Source: Pseudomaricurvus hydrocarbonicus
Lineage (GTDB): Bacteria; Pseudomonadota; Gammaproteobacteria; Pseudomonadales; Cellvibrionaceae
DNA length: 64,000 nucleotides
Assembly: GCF_011602365.1 (NCBI RefSeq)
Contig: NZ_JAAONZ010000001.1
Span: 62,001-126,000 of the forward strand
Reading direction: 5' to 3'
The notes under the pieces are model-generated. The model was not told the DNA's origin and did no database searches. It saw only the letters and a program-made list of their open reading frames with translations. This document shows positions 37,794 to 46,097 of the stretch, in pieces. A program made the translations under genes and the position numbers. How positions within the stretch are numbered: position 1 is the first letter of the stretch; every line of letters starts with the position of its first letter.

Positions 37794-38606
37794 GCAGCAC
37801 CGCTATTAACAGTAAGTAGGTTAATTAATCAGTCGTGTTTCAACACCGACAGAGTCATGCCATACACTGCCGGGTGAATGGTGCCAGAAGGTAGCTTCTT
37901 GTTGAGGTATTTTCTTCAGCGGTTGAGGTATAAGTTTTAGACAGAGTTTGTTACCCGCAAACAGTTTGTCTGAAACCAGTGGTCCGTGTGAATAAACAAG
38001 TTGCTACCTAACTTACAGCGCACTTGCGCCGCAAACACACCGCGTCAGATCCCGATGATGCTCCCGACGCTAAGCCCCCCGGGCAACACATGGAAGCCCC
38101 ACCCCACCCTGATCAAGCACTACAAAACCCTGCGCTGGATATTAATATGGCCTTGGGCAGACCAGCGGCGCTCACGAAAAAATTTTTTTGAAGAGAAAAG
38201 CCCTAGTGAATAGTTTTCGGGGTTTATTTTTTCATTCCGGGAGTTTCTGTTTGCCTGAATGTTTCATCGCCGCCAACAACGATTTGCCAAAAGGGTTTGG
38301 CAAAAGTCTGTGCGCCTTCAGGCTGACGCTTTCAAGTGCCCCGCCCCCTCCAGAACCTAACCAGATCCAAGCCCAGATTGTCCTGATCACTGGCAGATCC
38401 TGGTGACCCCTGTGGAGCCACCCTGCCAGAAGGGCATGATGTTAAGACTCGCAGACGCCTATAGAAAGGGCTGCAGTTGATCGGGTCTCCTTTGCCAACG
38501 GCGCTGGTCCACTCCTAAGAGACATCACTCCCCACTTCCCCAAGACATCACTCCCCACTTCCCCGAGACATCACTTCTAGTTGTTCGCGAATCGCGCCAC
38601 TGACGG
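37774..38606. other. Gene-poor region between csp and the enoyl-CoA hydratase gene
   Basis: About 830 bases with no recognised gene; the open frames at 38001-38213 and 38188-38406 have no motif or ribosome site. It contains the csp duplication at its left edge and a 23-base tandem repeat at its right. It could hide a small RNA, but no hairpin-plus-T-run was obvious. Confidence 0.45.
38520..38577. repeat. 23-bp tandem repeat downstream of the enoyl-CoA hydratase gene
   Basis: AGACATCACTCCCCACTTCC starts at 38520 and 38543, with a third partial copy at 38566. The period is 23 bases. It ends 30 bases before the stop codon of the minus-strand gene. Confidence 0.85.
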
Positions 38607-39401
38607 CTATTTCATGGACGACAGCATTTTCTCAACGGCCACCAGGTGTTCAGGGTTGTTGTGGCAAATCCCCTGAAATACTGCACACACATCGAGGAAA
38701 TCCGGCAATTGTTGACGCTGGGCCATTTTCATCAAGCGCTTGGTCATTCGCACAGCGTGGGCCGGCTTGGAGGCCATCTCCTGCGCCAGCTCACCAGCCC
38801 GGGCCAATAACCTGTCGGCCTCTACCACCTCGAGCACCACCCCGTATTCCAGCGCTTCCTCCGCGGAAATAATTCTCCCGGTAAACGTTAACTCTGCCGC
38901 GCGCTGATAACCAATCAGACGTTGCATAAACCAGGCGCCGCCATCGCCCGGGATAATCCCCAAATTAATGAAGGTTTCCCCAAACTTCGCTTTGGTAGAC
39001 GCCAGGCGAATGTCACACATATTGGCCAAATCAAAGCCGGCACCAATCGCAGCGCCGTTAACCGCCGCAATCACCGGCACTTCCAGCTTTTGCATCGCCA
39101 GGGGAATGCGCTGAATGCCTTGTCGATACAGCTCTGCCTGGGTCTCAACATCACCGCTAAAATCGCCTTCGCGGGCGGCCATGTCTTTCACGTTGCCCCC
39201 TGCCGAAAAAGCACTGCCTTCGCCAGTCAGTACCAATACCGAAATGGCTTTATTGGCATTGATCCAATCAACGACTGAAATAATGTCATCCCCCAAATGG
39301 GTGCCGGTCAGGGCGTTGCGCACATCGTGACGCTGGAAAGTCAGCGTCGCTACCGCGCCATCAAGAACCAGCGAGGCATCGCTCAGTTTGGGCTGCTTCA
39401 T
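38607..39401 (-). CDS. Enoyl-CoA hydratase/isomerase family protein
   Basis: 264-residue crotonase-fold enzyme. The oxyanion hole segments are FSAGGNVKDMAAREGD and NGAAIGAGFDLANMCDIRLAS; FGETFINLGIIPGDGGAWF carries the position of the catalytic Glu residues, with the second replaced by Asp-Gly (PGDGG), so hydration rather than isomerisation or thioester cleavage is not certain. The C-terminal helix ALEYGVVLEVVEADRLL is typical. It is probably part of a CoA-thioester catabolic group with the thiolase, CoA-transferase and reductases that follow, though a terminator separates it from the thiolase gene. Confidence 0.92.
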   Translation of the reverse strand: MKQPKLSDASLVLDGAVATLTFQRHDVRNALTGTHLGDDIISVVDWINANKAISVLVLTGEGSAFSAGGNVKDMAAREGDFSGDVETQAELYRQGIQRIPLAMQKLEVPVIAAVNGAAIGAGFDLANMCDIRLASTKAKFGETFINLGIIPGDGGAWFMQRLIGYQRAAELTFTGRIISAEEALEYGVVLEVVEADRLLARAGELAQEMASKPAHAVRMTKRLMKMAQRQQLPDFLDVCAVFQGICHNNPEHLVAVEKMLSSMK

Positions 39402-39460
39402 GTTAATCCCCTATGTCCAAGGTAGTCATTGTTTTTGTGTAAAACCATCATGGCAGACAG

Positions 39461-39490
39461 CAAAAAGCCACTCATAAGAGTGGCTTTTTG
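39461..39490. terminator. Bidirectional terminator between thiolase and enoyl-CoA hydratase genes
   Basis: CAAAAAGCCACTC and GAGTGGCTTTTTG form a perfect 13-bp stem with an ATAA loop and poly-A/T ends in both directions. It lies 120 bases beyond the thiolase stop on the minus strand. Confidence 0.88.
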
Positions 39491-39562
39491 TCAGTTCGTC
39501 AATCGACTGCAAGTAAATTATTCTTCTCAGCACTCAGACGGTTTAGCTTACCACACTGAAAC

Positions 39563-39631
39563 TGTTTCACTTGCAGTCCTCAAACCCTGTTACTCGCAAC
39601 GTTCAAACCGTTTCACTCGCAACGCTCAAAC
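39563..39631. repeat. Three-copy 23-bp repeat across the thiolase stop codon
   Basis: Units at 39563-39585, 39586-39608 and 39609-39631 share the pattern TTCACTCGCAACGCTCAAAC with several substitutions. The third unit (first when read along the gene) contains the last codons (FERCE) and the stop at 39613-39615. The two others lie beyond the gene, so they are duplicates of its end. Confidence 0.85.
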
Positions 39632-40800
39632 AAGGCAGCAATGCCCTGGCCACCGCCAATGCACATGGTCACCACCGCGTATTTACCCCCGATGCGTTCC
39701 AGCTCGTACAGCGCCTTGATGCTGATAACGGCGCCGGTAGCTCCAATCGGATGCCCCAGTGAAATACCGGAACCGTTTGGATTGACTTTATCCATCGGTA
39801 AACCCAGGTCTTTGGCAACGGCCAGCGCCTGAGCCGCAAACGCTTCGTTCACTTCCCAGGTATCAATGTCCTCAACGGTCAATCCGGCTTTTTCCAGCAA
39901 CTGACGAACGGCTGGTACAGGTCCGATGCCCATGTACTTAGGCTCAACCCCGGCAAAGGCATAACCCTTTATTTTGGCCATAGGTTTCAACCCGCGCGCA
40001 GCGGCAGCTTCAGCATCCATCAATACCAGCGCAGCCGCCGCATCGTTCAAACCCGAAGCGTTGCCCGCAGTGACGGAACCATCTTTCTTAAACACCGGAC
40101 GCAATTTACCCATATCTTCGGCTTTCGCGTCAAAACGCACATGCTCGTCCTGCGTATATTGAGTCACACCTTTGCGGGTTTTCAATTCTACCGGCAGAAT
40201 CTGCTCTTTGAAGTAGTTGTTTTCGATGGCATTCTGGGCGCGGTTGTGGCTCATGGCAGCCAATTCGTCCTGCTGCTCACGAGTGATGCCCCACTTTTCG
40301 GCCACGTTTTCAGCCGTGACGCCCATGTGATAATTTTCCATGGGACAAGTGAGCGCGCCAGTCATGGCATCCACCATTTGAGAATCCCCCATACGCGCCC
40401 CCCAACGAGCGGTGGGCAACCAGTAGGGTACACGGCTCATGGATTCGGCGCCGCCCGCCACGACCGCCTCGGCGTCTCCCAGCAAGATCAGCTGAGCCGC
40501 GGAAATCACAGCCTGCAAGCCCGAACCACACAAACGGTTCACGGTGACCGCCGGCGTTGACTCGGGTAAACCCCCTTTGATGCCCGCCACACGACTCATA
40601 TACATGTCGCGACGATCAGAGTGGGTCACGTTACCCATGGTAATGTGGCCAATATCCTCTGGCTTCAGGCCAGATCGAGCGACCGCTTCTTTCACCACCT
40701 GACCAGCCAGGTCCGTTGGCGCAACATCTTTCAAACTGCCGCCATAGGTACCAATTGCTGTACGCACACCACTCAAAACGACCACTTCACGCTGACTCAT
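39613..40800 (-). CDS. Acetyl-CoA acetyltransferase (thiolase)
   Basis: 395 residues from ATG 40800 (MSQREVVVLSGVRTAIGTYG), preceded by AGAGGTG; the frame continues upstream without similarity. Catalytic Cys91 is in VNRLCGSGLQAVISA, the His in GSGISLGHPIGATGA and the second Cys in VTMCIGGGQGIA. This is the biosynthetic/acetoacetyl-CoA thiolase type (condensation or cleavage of 3-ketoacyl-CoA). The C-terminus FERCE lies in a tandem duplication. In context with an enoyl-CoA hydratase, CoA-transferase, quinone oxidoreductase and SDR it likely serves fatty or branched acid breakdown. Confidence 0.94.
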   Translation of the reverse strand: MSQREVVVLSGVRTAIGTYGGSLKDVAPTDLAGQVVKEAVARSGLKPEDIGHITMGNVTHSDRRDMYMSRVAGIKGGLPESTPAVTVNRLCGSGLQAVISAAQLILLGDAEAVVAGGAESMSRVPYWLPTARWGARMGDSQMVDAMTGALTCPMENYHMGVTAENVAEKWGITREQQDELAAMSHNRAQNAIENNYFKEQILPVELKTRKGVTQYTQDEHVRFDAKAEDMGKLRPVFKKDGSVTAGNASGLNDAAAALVLMDAEAAAARGLKPMAKIKGYAFAGVEPKYMGIGPVPAVRQLLEKAGLTVEDIDTWEVNEAFAAQALAVAKDLGLPMDKVNPNGSGISLGHPIGATGAVISIKALYELERIGGKYAVVTMCIGGGQGIAALFERCE

Positions 40801-41043
40801 TGCAAACACCTCTGATTTCTTGTCTCTGGTTATGACCGAACCGCCGGTTCCATAGTGGCATACACCCACTATACCCAAACGGTCCGTTTTGTTGTCTGTG
40901 GAGGATTATACCCTAAAGTTAATACATTCGTTTAAACAGAGGCGCGGCTTCGCCACACCCCTGAGAAAGCCCATTAAAGAGGGAGTGCATAAGCACGGAG
41001 CCCTTCATCTTTAGCCCGTGTTGATCGTCTTTCGCCCCAGGCG

Positions 41044-42300
41044 TTATGAGTCAGAGACCACCCCGGCGGTGGCCAGCTGCTCAAGCTCTGAAGCCGACAA
41101 CCCCAGAATCTGTTCGAGAACTTCCTGATTATGGCTTCCCACGTCGCCACCAGGCCACTGGGTGCAGCCAGGGGTTTGACTCAATTTCGGCAACATCGCC
41201 GGAATATCCAGGGGCTTACCATCAATCTCAACCCGCTCAAACATGCCCCGGGCCTGAAAATGGGGATCATTAAACATGTCTTCCACGTTGTAGATCGGCC
41301 CAGCTGGTACCCGCTGCGCCTCAAGAATCGCCAGAATGTCCGGCAACTCTCTCGCCATACACCACTGCGCCAGCACTTCGTCAATTTCAGCTTCGTGCGT
41401 AACCCGGCCGGCATTGGAGGACAATCGCGGGTCGACACTTAAATCCTCACGCCCAACAGCCGACATAAGGCGCTGAAAAATGGAATCGCCATTGCCACCA
41501 ATCACCACGTACTTGCCGCCTTTACAGCGATAGGTGTTGGTGGGAACAATGCCGGTGACGGTCGTTCCCGATGGTTCGCGAATCACGCCGGCACCGGAAA
41601 ACTCCGGCACCACTGCCTCCATCAGATTGAACATGGACTCATACAGAGCCACGTCCACAACCTGCCCGGAGCTGTTGCCTTTCTCTTTGCCCAGCAGCGC
41701 CATCACAATGCCCAGTACCGCATGAAGCCCAGAAATCGTATCGCCGATACTCAGATTCGGACGCACCGGCGCCTGATCCGGGAAACCATTGACATAGCGA
41801 AAGCCGCTAATGCCCTCACACACTGACGCAAAACCCGGGCGAGACGCATAGGGACCGTCCTGCCCATAGCCCGAGATGCGGGCATACACCAGGTCCGGGT
41901 TACTGGCTTTGAACGCCTCTGGACCCAGCCCCCACTTTTCCATCACCCCCGGGCGGAAGTTTTCGATCACCACATCCGCCCCGTCTATCAATTTTCGAGC
42001 CAGCGCTCTGCCGGGCTGTTGTTTTAAATCCAGGGTAACGGACTTTTTGTTACGCCCTAAGCTGCGCCACCAAAGTGAGGTTCCATTGTCCAGCACGCGC
42101 CAACCGCGAATCGGATCGCCCGCATTGGGCGCTTCGACCTTAATCACTTCGGCCCCAAAATAGGCCAGCATGGCTCCCGCAAACGGGCCCGCCAGTAACT
42201 GCCCGACTTCAATCACTCGGATCCCCGTTAAGGGGCCATGTTTCACAGCAGGCACAGCCCCTGAAGGGCCAGTCGATGTTTCCACGGTACGGTCGACCAT
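41044..42300 (-). CDS. Family III CoA-transferase (CaiB/BaiF)
   Basis: 418 residues; transfers CoA between carboxylic acids through an Asp-bound thioester. Family blocks: GIRVIEVGQLLAGPFAGAML, FGAEVIKVEAPNAGDPIRGW, NKKSVTLDLKQQPGR, ADVVIENFRPGVMEKWGLG and PDLVYARISGYGQDGPYASR. The middle GFRYVNGFPDQAPVRPNLSIGD (in two parts) contains the region of the catalytic Asp. Only two bases separate it from the stop of the adjacent quinone oxidoreductase gene upstream, so they form an operon. Acid substrate unknown. Confidence 0.93.
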   Translation of the reverse strand: MVDRTVETSTGPSGAVPAVKHGPLTGIRVIEVGQLLAGPFAGAMLAYFGAEVIKVEAPNAGDPIRGWRVLDNGTSLWWRSLGRNKKSVTLDLKQQPGRALARKLIDGADVVIENFRPGVMEKWGLGPEAFKASNPDLVYARISGYGQDGPYASRPGFASVCEGISGFRYVNGFPDQAPVRPNLSIGDTISGLHAVLGIVMALLGKEKGNSSGQVVDVALYESMFNLMEAVVPEFSGAGVIREPSGTTVTGIVPTNTYRCKGGKYVVIGGNGDSIFQRLMSAVGREDLSVDPRLSSNAGRVTHEAEIDEVLAQWCMARELPDILAILEAQRVPAGPIYNVEDMFNDPHFQARGMFERVEIDGKPLDIPAMLPKLSQTPGCTQWPGGDVGSHNQEVLEQILGLSASELEQLATAGVVSDS

Positions 42301-42302
42301 GC

Positions 42303-43292
42303 TTAAGATTCCGCCTTCATGTCCAGAACCACTTTTCCAATCAGGCTGTTGCTCTCCATCATTTGATGGGCCGCCGCAGCTTCATACAATGAAAACACTT
42401 TTGCCACTTGGGGCTTGAGCTTGCCGGCTTCGATCAATGACCACACGTGTTGCCGAAGATCGTCCGCAATACGGGCTTTGGCTGCCGGCGATTGTGGGCG
42501 CAAAGTAGAACCGGTCAGGGTGAGGCGTTTGAGCATCACCGGCATAAAGTTTACCTCGGCTTTAGGACCGCGCAGGAAAGCGATGCTCACAACGCGACCA
42601 TCCATCGCAGCCACCTGAATGTTGCGATCAATATAGTCGCCTCCCACCATATCCAAAACAACATCAACACCGCGCTGCTCCGTGAAATCCCTGATCACGG
42701 CGACATAATCGTCTGTGTGATAATTAATCGCCAGGTCAGCACCGAGCTTCAGGCAAGCCTGGCACTTTTCCGTCGAACTGGCCGTTGCAATCACGGTTGC
42801 ACCCAACCCCTTGGCCATTTGGATGGCGGTGGTGCCTATGCCGCTGGCGCCCCCGTGAACCAAAAATGTTTCCCCCGCTTTCAACCCACCGCGATCGAAA
42901 ACATTACTCCAGACCGTAAAACAGGTTTCCGGCAATGCGGCCGCCTCCGCCATCGACAAACCTTTGGGAACCGGCAAGCATTGTCCGGCGTCCACCACCA
43001 CCCGCTCCGCATAGGCGCCGCCATTGGTGAGAGCACAAACGCTATCACCAATGGCGAAGGCACTGACATCACGACCGACTTCCACCACGGTTCCTGACAC
43101 CTCCAGCCCCAGAATGGGCGACGCTCCTGGCGGCGGCGGGTAGGCACCCAGACGCTGAAACACATCCGGTCGATTCACTCCGGCATAGGCCACTTCGATA
43201 AGAACCTCGCCGGCGCCGGGTGTTGGGGACTCAATCGTGTCGACCTGCAGGACATCTGCTTGTCCGGCTTCACGCATAGCGATATAGCGCAT
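42303..43292 (-). CDS. NAD(P)H quinone oxidoreductase, PIG3-type MDR family
   Basis: 329-residue medium-chain reductase without zinc ligands. The N-terminal domain has YAGVNRPDVFQRLGAYPPPP and GLEVSGTVVEVG; the nucleotide fold has VHGGASGIGTTAIQMAKGLG followed by VIATASSTEKC. These match TP53I3/PIG3-like quinone reductases. First gene of a two-gene minus-strand operon with the CoA-transferase. May reduce an enone or quinone, with a role in the same catabolic route inferred from position only. Confidence 0.92.
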   Translation of the reverse strand: MRYIAMREAGQADVLQVDTIESPTPGAGEVLIEVAYAGVNRPDVFQRLGAYPPPPGASPILGLEVSGTVVEVGRDVSAFAIGDSVCALTNGGAYAERVVVDAGQCLPVPKGLSMAEAAALPETCFTVWSNVFDRGGLKAGETFLVHGGASGIGTTAIQMAKGLGATVIATASSTEKCQACLKLGADLAINYHTDDYVAVIRDFTEQRGVDVVLDMVGGDYIDRNIQVAAMDGRVVSIAFLRGPKAEVNFMPVMLKRLTLTGSTLRPQSPAAKARIADDLRQHVWSLIEAGKLKPQVAKVFSLYEAAAAHQMMESNSLIGKVVLDMKAES

Positions 43293-43589
43293 AGGGGCTC
43301 TCCTGTAGTTGCTGTAAGTTATTGTCGTTGCTGATGTTTGAATTTTTATTCAACTGTTTGATTTTTGATCCCAAGGGATAAGTCAGTGCCTGGGTGTTTG
43401 ATCGCTGACTGCCATGGCAACCGTCCCGAGGACCGCCATCCCATAACCGGACATCCCATGACTTGGACAGAGGGTCGCCGTAGCACTACGCTCATCAGCA
43501 CCTTGAACGCTTCATTCTAGCAGCTGGTACCCTCGCGGGGAAAACCACAAGCTAACATCCAGTCCAATCAGAGAAAGAAGGTAACGTCC

Positions 43590-44363
43590 ATGAAAAACCT
43601 GTTCAACTTGCAAGGCAAAGTCGCTGTAGTCACCGGAGGCTCGCGCGGCATTGGCGCCATGATTGCCCGTGGCTTTGTGGAAAACGGCGTAAAAACCTAC
43701 ATCACGGCGCGCAAGCAAGAGGAGCTGGACGCAACGGCCGGCGAGCTTGGTCAATATGGAGAGTGTATCCCCCTGGCTTCAGACCTGTCCACGGTCGAAG
43801 GGGTGACGGCTTTTGCTGATGCGGTGAAAGCCCGGGAAGGCCGGGTAGACATTCTGGTCAATAATGCCGGTGCCACCTGGGGAGCCCCGATTGATGAATT
43901 CCCCGAGTCCGGCTGGGATAAGGTGATGGATCTGAACGTCAAATCCCTGTTCTTTTTGACGCAACAATTCATGCCGGCCTTGCGTGCCGCCGCGGATCAG
44001 GAAGATCCCGCCAGAATCATCAACATCGGTTCCATCAATGGCCTGTTCAACCCCAACATGACCAACTACTCCTACTCCGCCAGCAAAGCCGCTGTGATGC
44101 ATTTGACCAAACACCTCGCGGCGGATCTGGCCAAAGACAACATCAATGTCAACGCCATCGCGCCGGGGTTATTCCCCAGCAAGATGACTGCATTTGCCCT
44201 CAGTGGACACGAAGAAGAAGTGGGGGAAACAATCCCCCGAGGCAGAATCGGCAGCCCTGAAGACGCCGCCGGCACCGCGATATACCTCTGTGCACGAGCC
44301 TCCGCCTGGGTCACTGGCCACACCGTGGTACTCGACGGAGGCAGTTTCGCAGCGGCTCATTAA
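43590..44363 (+). CDS. Short-chain dehydrogenase/reductase (RhlG/FabG-like)
   Basis: 257 residues with the classical SDR plan: TGGSRGIGAMIARGF cofactor motif, NNAGATWGAP, Ser in INIGSINGLF and the YSYSASKAAV catalytic Tyr-Lys. Basic Arg after the Gly motif (TARKQEE) suggests NADPH. It resembles 3-oxoacyl reductases of the RhlG type. GAAAGAAGG lies upstream of the ATG. It is divergent from the quinone oxidoreductase operon and 297 bases apart. Its TAA starts a three-copy 21-base repeat. Confidence 0.93.
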   Translation: MKNLFNLQGKVAVVTGGSRGIGAMIARGFVENGVKTYITARKQEELDATAGELGQYGECIPLASDLSTVEGVTAFADAVKAREGRVDILVNNAGATWGAPIDEFPESGWDKVMDLNVKSLFFLTQQFMPALRAAADQEDPARIINIGSINGLFNPNMTNYSYSASKAAVMHLTKHLAADLAKDNINVNAIAPGLFPSKMTAFALSGHEEEVGETIPRGRIGSPEDAAGTAIYLCARASAWVTGHTVVLDGGSFAAAH

Positions 44364-44422
44364 CTACGTGCAGCAGCCGGTTAACTACGTGCAGCAGCCG
44401 GTTAACTGCGTGCAGCAACCGG
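44360..44422 (+). repeat. Three-copy 21-bp repeat starting at the SDR stop codon
   Basis: TTAACTACGTGCAGCAGCCG (plus G) is present at 44360, 44381 and, with two changes, 44402. The unit is a multiple of three and contains the TAA, so the stop codon recurs three times in frame. Confidence 0.92.
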
Positions 44423-44454
44423 CCTGAAAGCCTCTTTACGCCAAATCAGACACC

Positions 44455-45093
44455 TCAAGGTGCCAGTCGCTGGATCTCCCAACCGCTGTCGGTGCGGGTG
44501 TACTGAAAGCGATCGTGCAAGCGATGGGCACCGCCCTGCCAGAACTCAATGCTGCTGGGAACAATGCGGTAGCCCCCCCAAAAATCCGGCAGGGGAATTT
44601 TCCCCTGCTTGAACTTGTCTTTCATGGCATTAAATTGCTGCATCAGTAGCTGACGCGACGACACTGGACGGCTTTGGGCTGACGCCCAGGCCGCCAACTG
44701 GCTCTCCTCGGGGCGGGACGAAAAATACTTCAAAGACTCCGTCAGGCTGACCTTTTCCGCCTTGCCACAAATTTTTACCTGCCGCTCCAGAGCATGCCAG
44801 GGAAAGTGCAGACTCACCAGAGGATTGACCGCGATATCCTGAGCTTTGTGACTTTCGTAATTGGTGTAAAACACAAATCCGGCACGGTCCACCTGCTTCA
44901 GTAAAACAATGCGCTGGCTGGGTTGACCGTCGGCGTTCACCGTAGCAACGGTCATGGCCGTGGGGTCTTCCATCCCGGCATCTATGGCTTGCTGTAACCA
45001 CCGCTCGAACTGATCAATGGGATCTGCAGCCAGATCTTCGTACTTGAGCCCACCTTGCAAGTAATCCCGGCGGACCTGATCAATGTCTATCAT
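44455..45093 (-). CDS. pdxH: Pyridoxamine/pyridoxine 5'-phosphate oxidase
   Basis: FMN enzyme making pyridoxal 5'-phosphate, the cofactor of transaminases. 212 residues with [47 protein letters not shown] (FMN and substrate binding), [15 protein letters not shown] and the C-terminal [20 protein letters not shown] and [10 protein letters not shown] blocks. The length is standard. It lies between the SDR and mobA genes without an evident operon partner. Confidence 0.97.
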   Translation of the reverse strand: MIDIDQVRRDYLQGGLKYEDLAADPIDQFERWLQQAIDAGMEDPTAMTVATVNADGQPSQRIVLLKQVDRAGFVFYTNYESHKAQDIAVNPLVSLHFPWHALERQVKICGKAEKVSLTESLKYFSSRPEESQLAAWASAQSRPVSSRQLLMQQFNAMKDKFKQGKIPLPDFWGGYRIVPSSIEFWQGGAHRLHDRFQYTRTDSGWEIQRLAP

Positions 45094-45321
45094 GGCTGTC
45101 TTCTCTCTCGCATGGCGATTTTCAGTGACGTCACCCGTCTCTGCCTTAAAGATAGACCGCGCCGCTCAACCATCATCGCTGACAGCGGCCCTACCCCCCA
45201 CAAATGCCAGTAAAGCACTGAAAATCGGTTAATCAATCGGTAGGGGGAATTGTAACGGGATTCCCAGTCAAAAGCAGGCGTGTTTAAATAACCACACTGC
45301 AGAGCTCCGAGGCCTTAACGC

Positions 45322-46053
45322 TTGAAACAACATCCGAACATCACAGGATTAATATTGGCCGGTGGCCAATCGCGGCGCATGGGCACCAATAAAGCCCTGC
45401 TTGAAGTGAATGGCCAGACACTGGTTGAGCGCGCCATAGAAAGACTTCACCCTCAGGTAACGCAACTGCTGGTCAGCACAAACGTGCCTCTGGAGCTGCC
45501 CGCAAACATACCCCAGCTGGCCGATACCCTGGACGACGCCGGCCCCTTGGCGGGCGTATTCACCGGCCTGCTTTGGCTGCAAAAGCGACAGCGGAAATGC
45601 TCACAACAGCGGCAGCGACAGCACAAGCAACGGCACCAAGTGCCGCCGGCCAGCGCATGGCTATTAACCGTAGCCGTGGACACACCACTGTTTCCCCAGG
45701 ATCTGCCACAGCAATTGTGGGAACACGCCTCAACCAACCGCGATCGCCTCAAAATCATTGCGGCCTGCAGTGGCAAGCGGGAACACCCAACGTTTGCACT
45801 GTGGCACACCGATCTTATCCCGGCCCTGTCAGAGTACCTGGTTGAGAAACAACAGCGCCGGCTAATGACCTTTATCGGGCAGCAATCTCACCGCTACGTA
45901 GACTTTTCAACAGCACAAGCCCACTTGGAATCGGTCGGACTGGGTGCAGGGGACCCGTTCGACAACATCAACGATCCGCCCGCGCTGTTGCGCCTGGCCA
46001 AGCGCTTACAATGTGAACGCCCTTTAACACAGCCCGTTAAAGTGCCAGTGTAA
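45322..46053 (+). CDS. mobA: Molybdenum cofactor guanylyltransferase
   Basis: Adds GMP to molybdopterin to make the MGD cofactor used by NasA-type enzymes. The signature LAGGQSRRMGTNKALLEVNG is near residues 12-31. DDAGPLAGVFTGL and the metal-binding VAVDTPLFPQDLP follow. A ~25-residue Arg/Gln/Lys-rich insertion (about residues 90-117) splits these two blocks and comes from CAG/CGG-rich low-complexity DNA; ordinary MobA proteins of about 200 residues lack it. TTG is the probable start, with GAGG upstream. Located at the edge of the nitrate-assimilation block. Confidence 0.9.
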   Translation: MKQHPNITGLILAGGQSRRMGTNKALLEVNGQTLVERAIERLHPQVTQLLVSTNVPLELPANIPQLADTLDDAGPLAGVFTGLLWLQKRQRKCSQQRQRQHKQRHQVPPASAWLLTVAVDTPLFPQDLPQQLWEHASTNRDRLKIIAACSGKREHPTFALWHTDLIPALSEYLVEKQQRRLMTFIGQQSHRYVDFSTAQAHLESVGLGAGDPFDNINDPPALLRLAKRLQCERPLTQPVKVPV

Positions 46054-46097
46054 GCAAGCCACAGAGCCAGCCCAGACACCACTCCTCAAACCCATCC

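Noticed and set aside
38001-38406. Two short frames in the region after csp
   Set aside because: No motif, no ribosome site, and atypical composition.
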